A program made the translations under genes and the position numbers. A model generated the notes under the pieces. That model did no database searches, was not told the origin of the DNA, and was given only the letters and a program-made list of their open reading frames with translations. A DNA stretch of 64,000 bases from Streptomyces cinnamoneus (GTDB lineage: Bacteria; Actinomycetota; Actinomycetes; Streptomycetales; Streptomycetaceae), in assembly GCF_002939475.1 (NCBI RefSeq), contig NZ_PKFQ01000001.1, positions 6,073,001-6,137,000 of the forward strand, in the 5' to 3' direction. Below are positions 17,925 through 26,437 of this stretch, in pieces (position 1 is the first letter of the stretch; every line of letters starts with the position of its first letter).

Positions 17925-19448
17925 ATGACCGGCACCCGGGAAGCGGCGGGCACCGAAGCGGCGGAGCGCTTCGCCTTCCTGCAGGGACTGGGCAAGGAGC
18001 TGTACGCGCCCCCGGTGGCCGTCCGGCCCACCGACCACAGCACGAGCCTGCTGCCCCCCGCGCACGCACGGGGCGCGAGGGGCGTGGCCCTGCCGCTGGG
18101 CACCCGGCACCTGCTGTCGGGCGTGCCCTTCGGCGAGGCGGCCGGCGACCGGGCGCCGGAGCCGGCCGCGGCCCGGCTGGGCCACGCCCTGCTGGCCGCG
18201 TTCGGCGTGATGCGCCGCGAGCCGCACAACATCTACAACGACCACCGGGCCGTCCCCTCGGTGCGCAGCAAGTTCCCGGTGCACGCCTTCGTCGAGCAAC
18301 GGCCGGGCGGCGCCTGGTACCTGGACCCCTACCGGCACGCCCTGGTGCGGCTGGACGGGCCCGCCGGGCAGGAGCCGGCGGGGGAGGGCGACGGTGCCGC
18401 CGGCGCGGGGCGCACGCGGATCGTGCTGGCCGGGCGGGTCACCGACTTCCCCCTGCCGTACCAGCGCCTGCGCAGCGCGCTGGTGCTGCTGGAGACGGGC
18501 ATCAACCTGCGCATGACGATGCTCGCCGCCGAACTGCTCGGCCTCGGCCCCGTGCTGGCGGAGGCGGGCACGGCCGCCGGGCGGACGGCTCGCCGGCTGG
18601 GACTGGACCCGGCGGACGGCTGGTGCCCGCCGCTCTTGATCGAGCTGGACGCGGGCCCCGTCGCCCTGTCCGACACGGCGCTGCCGCCCGCTCCCTCGCT
18701 GCCGCCGCCCTCCCCCGCGCCGGTGGACCCCGCGGCGGGGGAGGTGGCCGGCTCCTTCCTGCCGCTGAGCGGCTGGGACGCCCCCGCGGGGCACGGCGGA
18801 CGGCCGTCGCTGCCGCACGGCCCGGTGCGGCCCGGGGCCTCCTGGGCGGAGGTCCTCTCCGCCCGCAACTCCGGTCGTGCGGCCGCCGGCGCGGACGGCT
18901 TCTCCGGCCGGCGGCTGGAGCGGCCGCGGGCCGTGCTCGACGACCACCTTGGCTGGGCCGCCGTGCCGCCCCCGCCGCCCCTGCCCCCGGCCCTGGCCGG
19001 CCACATCCGGCTGTCGCTGTGCGCGCAGGACGTGACGGGCGTCGAGGACGGCCTGTACCGGGTGACGTCCGACGGCCTGGAGCACGTCCGCGACGACGGG
19101 ACGCTGATGGCGAGGATCTCGGCGCAGTTCGGCTACCCCCGCTCCGAGACGATGGACTCGGGCGTCGTCGAGGCCACCCTGGTGTGGGTCTTCCACACCG
19201 ACACCGGCCGGCTGCTGTCCGAACTCGGCCCCCAGGCCTGGGCGCTGGCGCAGCTGTGGTGCGGCTGGGTCACCCAGGGCCTGTGCCTGGCCTCCGCCTC
19301 GCACGGCATGTACGCGCGCCCGGCACGCTCCTACGACGAGGTCACTTTGCAGACGGTCCTCGACCTGCCCGCCTGCGAGGTGCCGTTGCTGATGGTGGTC
19401 TGCGGCACCGCCCGCTACCGGGAACCCGCGCTGGGACTGTGGACATGA
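17925..19448 (+). CDS. Nitroreductase-fold (SagB-like) protein, first copy
   Basis: A 507-residue protein starting at ATG 17925 after CCAGGAG. It resembles the nitroreductase-like dehydrogenases of TOMM clusters: the C-terminal half has L-S-A-R-N-S-G-R (about residue 310), analogous to the R-R-S-x-R motif at the start of FMN-binding nitroreductase domains. Its N-terminal half may be a second, degenerate repeat of the fold. A clearer SagB-type enzyme is encoded at 22125, so this one may be a structural partner, a second dehydrogenase or a different tailoring oxidoreductase. Its stop overlaps the next start (ATGA at 19445). Confidence 0.65.
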   Translation: MTGTREAAGTEAAERFAFLQGLGKELYAPPVAVRPTDHSTSLLPPAHARGARGVALPLGTRHLLSGVPFGEAAGDRAPEPAAARLGHALLAAFGVMRREPHNIYNDHRAVPSVRSKFPVHAFVEQRPGGAWYLDPYRHALVRLDGPAGQEPAGEGDGAAGAGRTRIVLAGRVTDFPLPYQRLRSALVLLETGINLRMTMLAAELLGLGPVLAEAGTAAGRTARRLGLDPADGWCPPLLIELDAGPVALSDTALPPAPSLPPPSPAPVDPAAGEVAGSFLPLSGWDAPAGHGGRPSLPHGPVRPGASWAEVLSARNSGRAAAGADGFSGRRLERPRAVLDDHLGWAAVPPPPPLPPALAGHIRLSLCAQDVTGVEDGLYRVTSDGLEHVRDDGTLMARISAQFGYPRSETMDSGVVEATLVWVFHTDTGRLLSELGPQAWALAQLWCGWVTQGLCLASASHGMYARPARSYDEVTLQTVLDLPACEVPLLMVVCGTARYREPALGLWT

Positions 19449-20416
19449 CGACGACGGCACCTGACGCGCGCACCGAGGCGGCCGGCGACCGGTGGACCGC
19501 CTGGCACCTGCATCTGGCCACCCACCGCCCCGAGCACCACGACCGGCTGATCCACGAGGTGGTCGCCCCGGTGGTGGCGGACGGCGGACACCAGTGGTTC
19601 CACATCCGCTACTGGAACCGCGGCCCCCATGTGCGGCTGCGCGTCGCGGACCTGGGGCCCGGGGAGGCCGACGCGCTGGAGCGGGACCTGGGCCGGCGAC
19701 TGGCCGCGTTCCTGCCCGGCTGCCCGCGCGAGGTGGACGCCGCCGCGTACGCCGAGAGCAGCCGCCATGCCGCGGCCTTCGACCGCACCGACACCGCGAG
19801 CCCCGGCGCGTTCCGCGAACCGGGGGTCCACCGGGACCGGTACGTGCCCGAGACCGTCCGCTACGGCGGCGCGGCGCTGCTCCCGCTGTCCCACGAACTC
19901 TTCCACCGGGCCAGCCGGGTGGCGCTCGCCGCGTGGCCCCCGCCTGCGGGCGGGGGATCCCGGCTGACGACCGGGCTCCAGGCGATGACCGCGGGGCTGG
20001 CCGCCCTGGGCGGGCCCGAAGCGGTCTCGCGCTACCTCGACCGGTCCCTCGTGATGATGACGGAACTCCACCGGGCCTCCCCGGTCCCGGTCGACCGCCT
20101 CGTCGCCGCGGCCGAACGGCAGGCCGCCGCTCCGGCGGCCGCAGGCATCGCCCGGGCGCTCGCCGCCGGCCGGTACGCGCAGGTGTGGGAGCCGTGGGCG
20201 GGGCGGCTGGGCGAGGCGCTGGCGGTCTGGCGCGCGCACGGCGGGGGCGTCGTGCCGCCCGAGGCGATCCTCGCCTCGCACCTGCACATGATGGCCAACC
20301 GCCTCGGGGTGACGCCCCATCAGGAACTGCAACTCGTGGCGCTCCTGCGGAGCGTACTGACACGCCGTCAGGACGCCGCGGTCCGGCACAGCACGAAGGG
20401 ACAAGACGATGAGTGA
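19445..20416 (+). CDS. Small LanB-C-like protein, canonical (elimination-type)
   Basis: A 323-residue protein matching the SpaB-C/thiopeptide-type domain well: W-F-H-I-R-Y-W-N-R-G-P-H-V-R-L-R-V at residues 51-67, Y-V-P-E-T-V-R-Y-G-G near 136-145, and H-M-M-A-N-R-L-G-V near the C-terminus. These are the conserved features of the glutamate-elimination domain of LanB dehydratases, so it is the best candidate for the missing half of the LanB at 11608. A pyridine-synthase role cannot be excluded because that enzyme shares the fold. It overlaps both flanking genes by a few bases. Confidence 0.8.
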   Translation: MTTTAPDARTEAAGDRWTAWHLHLATHRPEHHDRLIHEVVAPVVADGGHQWFHIRYWNRGPHVRLRVADLGPGEADALERDLGRRLAAFLPGCPREVDAAAYAESSRHAAAFDRTDTASPGAFREPGVHRDRYVPETVRYGGAALLPLSHELFHRASRVALAAWPPPAGGGSRLTTGLQAMTAGLAALGGPEAVSRYLDRSLVMMTELHRASPVPVDRLVAAAERQAAAPAAAGIARALAAGRYAQVWEPWAGRLGEALAVWRAHGGGVVPPEAILASHLHMMANRLGVTPHQELQLVALLRSVLTRRQDAAVRHSTKGQDDE

Positions 20417-21272
20417 CGGGTCGGCCGTCCGGGTCCGGGACCTGCGCAAGGCCTACGGGCACAGAACCGTCCTGGACGGCGTCGACCTGGACGTCGGCCG
20501 GGGAGAGGTGGTCGCGGTCCTCGGGCCGAACGGCGCGGGCAAGACCACCCTGACCGAGATCCTCGAGGGCTACCGCGGCAGGGACGGCGGGGAGGTCACG
20601 GTCCTCGGCGAGGACCCGGGCACCGCCGGCCCCGACTGGCGGGACCGCATCGGCATCGTCCTCCAGGGCAACGGCGACCTGGCGCACCTGACGCCGCGCG
20701 AGGCGTTCCGCCACTTCGCCGGCTACTACAGCACCCCGCGCGACCCCGACGAACTGCTGGCGGTCGTCGGCCTCGTGGAACAGGCCGGCAAACGCATCGG
20801 CAAGCTCTCCGGCGGACAGCGGCGCCGGGTGGACGTCGGCCTGAGCATGCTCGGCGACCCCGAGCTCATCTTCCTCGACGAGCCCACCACCGGCTTCGAC
20901 CCCGAGGCGCGGCGCCGTTTCTGGGACACCGTCCGCTCCCTGCGCGCCAGCGGTACGAGCGTCCTGCTGACGACGCACTACCTCGACGAGGCCGAGGCCC
21001 TGGCGGACCAGGTCGCCGTCCTCGCGCACGGGCGCGTCGTCGCGGCGGCCCCGCCCGCCGAGCTGGGCGGCGCCGGCCGCAGGCGCCCGGTGGTGCACTG
21101 GCGTGAGAACGGCACGCCCCGGCAGGAGACGACGGACGACCCCTCGGCCGTCGTGCAGCGGCTCACCCGCGAACTGGGCGGCTCGGTACCGGACCTGCGG
21201 GTGGAGAGTCCCTCCTTGGAAGACGTCTACCTCGACATGATCAGCGACGACCGATCGGAGCCCTCGGCATGA
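20409..21272 (+). CDS. ABC transporter ATP-binding protein
   Basis: A 287-residue ATPase with Walker A GPNGAGKT, signature L-S-G-G-Q-R-R-R, Walker B L-I-F-L-D-E-P and the H-loop T-T-H-Y. It is of the ABC-2 drug/peptide exporter type (single ATPase with separate permease). It overlaps the preceding gene by eight bases and the permease gene by four (ATGA at 21269). It probably powers export of the modified peptide(s) and may give self-immunity. Confidence 0.92.
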   Translation: MSDGSAVRVRDLRKAYGHRTVLDGVDLDVGRGEVVAVLGPNGAGKTTLTEILEGYRGRDGGEVTVLGEDPGTAGPDWRDRIGIVLQGNGDLAHLTPREAFRHFAGYYSTPRDPDELLAVVGLVEQAGKRIGKLSGGQRRRVDVGLSMLGDPELIFLDEPTTGFDPEARRRFWDTVRSLRASGTSVLLTTHYLDEAEALADQVAVLAHGRVVAAAPPAELGGAGRRRPVVHWRENGTPRQETTDDPSAVVQRLTRELGGSVPDLRVESPSLEDVYLDMISDDRSEPSA

Positions 21273-22117
21273 CAGCCTCCGCTTCCGCCAGCGTCTCCCC
21301 GCCACGCTCCCGGGGCCGCCGCCCCGGCGCCCTGCGGATCGGTCTGGCCCGGGGCCGGGTGGAGCTGCTCGGCATCGTCCGGGAGCCCATGGCCCTGTTC
21401 TTCACGCTGTGTTTCCCGCTGTTCATGATGCTGATGATGGGCAACGTCTTCCAGGGCGACGTCGCGGACACGGGCGTGCCCGCCCGCCAGCCCCTGGTCG
21501 CCGGAATGATCGGCATGGGCGTGATGAGCTCCTCGTTCCTCAGCCTCGCGATCGGCATGGCCCAGGACCAGAGCGAGGGCACCCTCAAGCGCCTGTGGGG
21601 CACCCCCGCCCCGTACGCCTCCTACTTCATCGGCAAGATCGTCCAGGTGCTCGTCGCCGTGGTGCTCCAGACCACCGTGCTGCTGACCGTCGGTGTGGCC
21701 GCCTTCGACGTCCGGCCGCCGGACACGGCGGGCAAGTGGGCCACACTGGCCTGGGTCGTCCTGCTCGGCACCGTCGCCTGCTCGATGCTGGGGCTGCTGG
21801 TCGGGTCCCTGGTGCGTTCGGGCCGCGCGGCGCCGACCGTCGCCACGGCACCCTTCATCGTCCTGCAGTTCATCTCCGGCGTGTACTTCACCCTGACGTC
21901 CATGCCCGCCTGGATCCAGACGGCCGGCGCGCTCTTCCCCCTCAAGTGGGTGTGCCAGGGCATCCGGTCCGCGCTGCTGCCGGACGCGTTCCTGGCCGCC
22001 GAGCCGGCCGGCTCGTGGGAACACGCCCACACCGCCATGGTCCTGGGCGCCTGGACGCTGGCCGGGTTCGCCGCCGCGGTCGTCGCCGTCCGCTGGCAGC
22101 GCCGCCGGGACGCGTGA
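21269..22117 (+). CDS. ABC-2 type transporter permease
   Basis: A 282-residue membrane protein with six predicted hydrophobic segments and the ABC-2 permease layout; a long segment near residues 195-215 (P-F-I-V-L-Q-F-I-S-G-V-Y-F) matches the family. It is the membrane partner of the ATPase encoded just upstream, with overlapping start and stop codons. Role inferred: export of or immunity to the RiPP. Confidence 0.9.
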   Translation: MTASASASVSPPRSRGRRPGALRIGLARGRVELLGIVREPMALFFTLCFPLFMMLMMGNVFQGDVADTGVPARQPLVAGMIGMGVMSSSFLSLAIGMAQDQSEGTLKRLWGTPAPYASYFIGKIVQVLVAVVLQTTVLLTVGVAAFDVRPPDTAGKWATLAWVVLLGTVACSMLGLLVGSLVRSGRAAPTVATAPFIVLQFISGVYFTLTSMPAWIQTAGALFPLKWVCQGIRSALLPDAFLAAEPAGSWEHAHTAMVLGAWTLAGFAAAVVAVRWQRRRDA

Positions 22118-22124
22118 GCGCGTC

Positions 22125-23516
22125 ATGAGGCGACAGGCCCCGGAGGCCGGCATGCGGGTCCGGCAGCGCGCCGGGACGCGCGCACACCTGGAGGACGACG
22201 AGCTGGTCTGGGCCCACCCCTGGGGCGCTCTCCGCGTCCGGCGGCCGCCCCGCCCCCTGCGGACGGCCACCGGACTGATCACCCGGGCCGGTGCCGCCGG
22301 CCTCGAACACGCCCGGCTCGCGGGGGAGATCGGCGAGCCGGCCGCCGCAGCGGTCCTGCGGGCGCTCGCGTGCTGCCTCACCGTGTCGCTGTGCGACGCG
22401 GAGGGCCGTCCCGTCATCGACGCCGAGCCGCTGCACCCCGGCGCCCGGTGGGCCGAGCCGGTGCGCGCGGACCGTACGGCGCGCTGGTCGCGCTACGCGT
22501 CGGTACGTGCGGAGGGCGGCGAGGTCGTCGCCGAGTCCCCGCTCGGCGGGCACCGGATCACCGTCCACGACGGCCGGTTGCTCGCGGCCCTGCCCGCCGC
22601 CGCGGCCGCCGGACCGGTGTCCGCGCTGTCCTGGCCCCCGGCGGTGACCGCCTGGCTCGCGGCGTCGGGCCTGCTCGCCGTGGCGGACGACGACGGCTCG
22701 TTCCCCGAGGACGCGCGCGAAACCGCCGCCTGGAGCCCCCAGGACCTCGCGTCCTGGTGGTGCTCCCGGCCGGGCCTGCACGACCGGCCGGTCGGCGCCA
22801 CGCCGGCGTCGGCCGCGGCCGACGCCGAAGGCGGTCCGACGCCCGTGGAGTCCGGCTCCGTCGGCGTGCTGCCGCTGCCGAGGGCCGACATCACCCGGCT
22901 CCGCGACGAGGACCGCACCCTCACCGCCGTCCTGGAGGACCGCCGGTCCGTGCGCGAACACGGCGGGGAACCGCTGACGGCCGCGGCGGTCGGCGAGTTC
23001 CTCGACCGCTGTTTCGGCCTGCGGCAGGCGCCGGACCGGGCCGGCCGGCGCGCCTTCCCCTCGGCCGGCGCCATCGAGGACCTGACCGTCTACCTGGTGG
23101 TGGGCCGGTGCACGGGCGTGCCGCCCGGGGTCCACCGCTACGACCCCGGCCGGCACGCCCTCGTGGCCGTGCCGCCCGGCCCGCCGGGCCGGGACGGCGG
23201 GGCGCTGCTGCGGGGCGCCGCCCGGACCGCCGGCGTGGCGGCGGCTCCCGACCTGCTGGTCGTCCTCACGTCCCGCGTGTCCCGGCTGGCGGCCAAGTAC
23301 GCGGGACTGGCGTACTCGCTGACCCTGCGCAACGCCGGCGTCCTCTACCAGAGCATGTACCTGGTGGGCGCCTCGATGGGTCTCGCGACGTGCGCGCTCG
23401 GCTTCACCGACAGCCGTCTGACGGCCGGGGCGCTCGGCCTGGAGCTGCCCGGGGAGGTGCCCGTGGGCGAGTTCATGATCGGGTCACCGGGCACCGGGGG
23501 CGCCCCGGCCCGTTGA
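22125..23516 (+). CDS. SagB-type azoline dehydrogenase
   Basis: A 463-residue protein. Its C-terminal nitroreductase domain (about 255-460) has L-E-D-R-R-S-V-R-E-H-G-G near its start, R-A-F-P-S-A-G-A near 305 and L-R-N-A-G-V-L-Y-Q-S-M-Y-L, all typical of SagB/McbC-like FMN-dependent TOMM dehydrogenases that oxidise azolines to azoles. The N-terminal 250 residues are a divergent leader-binding or structural region. It is the last gene of the operon, starting 7 bases after the permease stop. Confidence 0.88.
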   Translation: MRRQAPEAGMRVRQRAGTRAHLEDDELVWAHPWGALRVRRPPRPLRTATGLITRAGAAGLEHARLAGEIGEPAAAAVLRALACCLTVSLCDAEGRPVIDAEPLHPGARWAEPVRADRTARWSRYASVRAEGGEVVAESPLGGHRITVHDGRLLAALPAAAAAGPVSALSWPPAVTAWLAASGLLAVADDDGSFPEDARETAAWSPQDLASWWCSRPGLHDRPVGATPASAAADAEGGPTPVESGSVGVLPLPRADITRLRDEDRTLTAVLEDRRSVREHGGEPLTAAAVGEFLDRCFGLRQAPDRAGRRAFPSAGAIEDLTVYLVVGRCTGVPPGVHRYDPGRHALVAVPPGPPGRDGGALLRGAARTAGVAAAPDLLVVLTSRVSRLAAKYAGLAYSLTLRNAGVLYQSMYLVGASMGLATCALGFTDSRLTAGALGLELPGEVPVGEFMIGSPGTGGAPAR

Positions 23517-23525
23517 GCCGGCCGG

Positions 23526-24707
23526 TCAGGACAGGACGGCGACCGCCAGCGCGGCGCTCAGCAACTGGGCGCCGTGCGGCGTGGTGGGTGACACCGTTGT
23601 CAGCTCGTGGATGCGGCGCAGGCGGTAGTCCACCGTGTTCGGGTGGACGTGCAGGGAGCCCGCGGTGCGCCGGCGGTCCATCCCGCAGGAGAGGAAGCTG
23701 CGCAGGGTGTGCAGCAGGTCCGGGCTGTGGGCGGACAGCGGCTCCAGGAGCTTGCCGACGGCCCGGGTGGCGTCCGGGGTGTGCAGGACCGAGTACTCCA
23801 TCGCCACGTCGATCAGGCGGTAGCTGCCGGGGTCCCGGCCGATCACCTCGGCGATGCGCAGCACCTCGCGCGCGACACCGACGGCTTCGTGGACCTTCTC
23901 CTGCGGGACGCAGTCCACGACCCCGCTGAAGGGCTCGGACCCGGCCGGCCACGCGGCCCGGTGGATGCGCGCGACGGCCGCGTCGTGGTGGCCCTCCGCG
24001 CACTCCTCCTCGCAGGGCAGGAGCAGGACGAGCGCGCCGTTCACGGTCAGCCGCAGGGCACAGGGCAGCAGTTCCCCGACGCGCCGCCCGGTGGCGGCGC
24101 CCACGCCCTCGGCGCTCCCGACGACCACGACGGTGAAGGCGTGCGCCCGCCCGGCCGCCGCCCGGGCCTCGGGGGGCACGGGCCGGCCGTGGACCAGGGC
24201 GTACGCGAGAGCCTGGCGGGGGTCCCCCGCAGGCCGGGCACCCTGCGAGACCGCGAAGTGGATCTTGTGGACCGCGACCAGGAACCGGCTCGACAGCGTG
24301 GCCAGCTGCCCGGGATCGGCGTGCCGGGCCACCCGCGCCCAGACGGCCTGCGAGGTCAGCCGCAGCCCCACGAGCACGGCCCGCATCGACAGCCCGCTCT
24401 TCATCCAGGCGGACGCCCGCTCGCTCAGGAAGGCGAGGTCGCAGGGGCGCAGCGGCGCGCCCGCGAGGGCCTTGAGGCACAGGGCGGTCCCGTGCCGGAC
24501 GACCCGGGCGATGTCGTCCCACAGCAGCTGTGCCGTGGGATCGGCGCCCGCTTCGCTGATGCGGCCGGCGGCCAGCAGACCGGCCGCGGTGATGTCGTCG
24601 AGAGGGAGGCGGAGCGCCCGGGCCCCCGGTGCCGGGGAGAGCTCCTCTCCGGGTGCCGTCTCCTGTTGGGACGTGAGGTCGTCGGTGACAGCCTGACATC
24701 GAGCCAT
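23526..24707 (-). CDS. PucR/CdaR-family transcriptional regulator
   Basis: A 393-residue protein converging on the RiPP operon (9 bases between the stop codons). Its C-terminal end carries the PucR-type helix-turn-helix: F-L-S-C-G-M-D-R-R-R-T-A-G-S-L, then H-P-N-T-V-D-Y-R-L-R-R-I. The N-terminal 300 residues are a GGDEF-like/RsbRD-type sensory region as in other PucR proteins. The ATG at 24707 follows CGGGGGA by about eight bases. It is the only regulator next to the cluster and is a reasonable candidate to control it, although its own promoter faces away from the operon. Confidence 0.85.
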   Translation of the reverse strand: MARCQAVTDDLTSQQETAPGEELSPAPGARALRLPLDDITAAGLLAAGRISEAGADPTAQLLWDDIARVVRHGTALCLKALAGAPLRPCDLAFLSERASAWMKSGLSMRAVLVGLRLTSQAVWARVARHADPGQLATLSSRFLVAVHKIHFAVSQGARPAGDPRQALAYALVHGRPVPPEARAAAGRAHAFTVVVVGSAEGVGAATGRRVGELLPCALRLTVNGALVLLLPCEEECAEGHHDAAVARIHRAAWPAGSEPFSGVVDCVPQEKVHEAVGVAREVLRIAEVIGRDPGSYRLIDVAMEYSVLHTPDATRAVGKLLEPLSAHSPDLLHTLRSFLSCGMDRRRTAGSLHVHPNTVDYRLRRIHELTTVSPTTPHGAQLLSAALAVAVLS

Positions 24708-25044
24708 GTGAAATGTTCCCCCGAGAAGCAGTCAATTCAGACGCGCGGTGAGCGGGTGGACATGCCGAGCCGGCGCTTGGTCCCCGCCACGCCGGTATGG
24801 ATGCACCCCCGTGCGCGATTCCCCCGTGACAGGCCCGATGGGCCCAAGACCGACTATTTCTGGTCAAGTTCACGCTGAAAGTGATCGTAATCTGGCCGAG
24901 ACTGATCTTCCACCAAGTCGACGTAAACAGTTCCGTCCGCCCCGGAGCCGGCCGGCGGGACGCGGAGCACAACCGCCGGTCACGGCCCCGCGGGCCGCGG
25001 CGCCGGGGCCTTGCCGGCCCCGCCTCGGATAGCCTGAGGGGACG
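24708..25044. promoter_or_regulatory. Divergent intergenic region
   Basis: 337 bases between the PucR-type regulator (leftward) and the RlmG-like gene (rightward). A relatively AT-rich stretch at about 24855-24935 probably holds promoter elements, but no clear -35/-10 pair or long palindrome was seen. No coding frame here is convincing. Confidence 0.4.
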
Positions 25045-26199
25045 ATGAACCGCTTCACGACGCCCCGGGGCGACCTCGAACTCGCCCGTTTCCCCGAAGA
25101 CCCCCGCGACCCCCTGCGTGCCTGGGACAGCGCCGACGAATACCTGCTGCGGCACCTCGCGGGGACCGACGGCGGTGAACCGGTGGACCTGTCGGGCAGC
25201 GTGGTCGTGCTGGGCGACCGGTGGGGAGCGCTGACCACGGCGCTCGCCGGCGACAGGCCCGTGCAGATCACCGACTCCTTCCTCGGCCAGGAGGCCACCC
25301 GGGCCAACCTCGCGCGGAACGGCGTCGACGCGGGCGCGGTGCGGCTGCTCTCGACCAGGGACACCCCGCCGGACCGCGTCGACGTGCTGCTCGTCCGCGT
25401 GCCCAAGAGCCTCGCGCTCCTGGAGGACCAGCTGCACCGCCTCGCGCCGGGCGTGCACGAGGGCACCGTCGTCATCGGCACCGGCCGCGTGACCGAGATC
25501 CACACCTCCACGCTGCAGCTCTTCGAGCGGATCCTCGGGCCTACCCGGACCTCGCTGGCCGTGAAGAAGTCGCGGCTCATCTTCTGTACCCCGGACCCGG
25601 GGATCGCCCGGCGGCCCAGCCCCTGGCCGCGCAGCTACGAGCTGGGCGCCGACGCCGGCGCGGCCGCGGGGATGACCGTCACCAACCACGCGGGCATCTT
25701 CTGCGCCGAGCGCCTCGACATCGGCACCCGCTTCTTCCTGGGCCACCTGCCGCGGAGCGGGGGCGGGCGCGTCGTCGACCTCGGCTGTGGCAACGGCGTG
25801 GTCGGTACGGCCGCGGCGCTGGCCGACCCCGGCGCGGAGCTGGTGTTCGTCGACGAGTCCTTCCAGGCGGTCGCCTCGGCGGAGGCCACCTTCCGGGCCA
25901 ACGCCGGCGCGGACGCGAAGGTCGAGTTCCTCGTGGGCGACGGCCTGGCGGCCGTACCGGCGGGATCGGTGGACCTCGTCCTGAACAACCCCCCGTTCCA
26001 CTCCCACCAGGCCACCACCGACACGACGGCCTGGCGCATGTTCACCGGCTCGCGCCGGGCGCTCGCACCCGGCGGCGAGCTGTGGGTGGTCGGCAACCGG
26101 CACCTGGGCTACCACGTCAAGCTGCGGCGGCTGTTCGGCAACTGCGAGGTCGTCGCCTCCGACCCGAAGTTCGTCGTCCTGCGGTCCGTCCGAACCTGA
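25045..26199 (+). CDS. RlmG/RsmC-like guanine-N2 rRNA methyltransferase
   Basis: A 384-residue class I SAM methyltransferase with duplicated architecture: an N-terminal degenerate methyltransferase domain (about 1-180) and a C-terminal catalytic domain with V-V-D-L-G-C-G-N-G-V-V-G (motif I, about 247-258) and the L-N-N-P-P-F motif IV used by amino-group methyltransferases. Size and layout match RlmG/RsmC enzymes that methylate guanine N2 in rRNA. It stands alone; the RiPP cluster upstream is separated by the divergent regulator. A self-resistance role against a ribosome-acting thiopeptide is conceivable but not supported by anything specific. Confidence 0.8.
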   Translation: MNRFTTPRGDLELARFPEDPRDPLRAWDSADEYLLRHLAGTDGGEPVDLSGSVVVLGDRWGALTTALAGDRPVQITDSFLGQEATRANLARNGVDAGAVRLLSTRDTPPDRVDVLLVRVPKSLALLEDQLHRLAPGVHEGTVVIGTGRVTEIHTSTLQLFERILGPTRTSLAVKKSRLIFCTPDPGIARRPSPWPRSYELGADAGAAAGMTVTNHAGIFCAERLDIGTRFFLGHLPRSGGGRVVDLGCGNGVVGTAAALADPGAELVFVDESFQAVASAEATFRANAGADAKVEFLVGDGLAAVPAGSVDLVLNNPPFHSHQATTDTTAWRMFTGSRRALAPGGELWVVGNRHLGYHVKLRRLFGNCEVVASDPKFVVLRSVRT

Positions 26200-26437
26200 C
26201 GGACGCCCCGTCAGGCCGCCGCGGCGCCCCACCGTCCGCGTTGCGACGGACGTCCGCGCGGCCCCGGATGTCCGGGGCGCGTATTTCGCTGCGTAAATAT
26301 TGCTTTCTCCAGGAACCGTAGAAGCGCGCAGATCATCTTTAACGGACGGCGGGGGGATTTTTCGACCGTCCGTTCCGGTGGCAGAGCGTGAGCCGGGCGG
26401 CCCGCCGTGGACTGCGTTGCTGCTATGGAGGACTCAC

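Noticed and set aside
17724..21305. Minus-strand open frame of 1193 codons opposite the RiPP genes
   Set aside because: It is the antisense shadow of well-recognised plus-strand genes, with Arg/Gly/Pro/His-rich composition and no motifs.
25045..26199. rRNA methyltransferase as the immunity gene of the RiPP cluster
   Set aside because: The protein looks like a housekeeping RlmG/RsmC-type guanine-N2 enzyme and is separated from the operon by a divergent regulator; nothing ties it to thiopeptide resistance.
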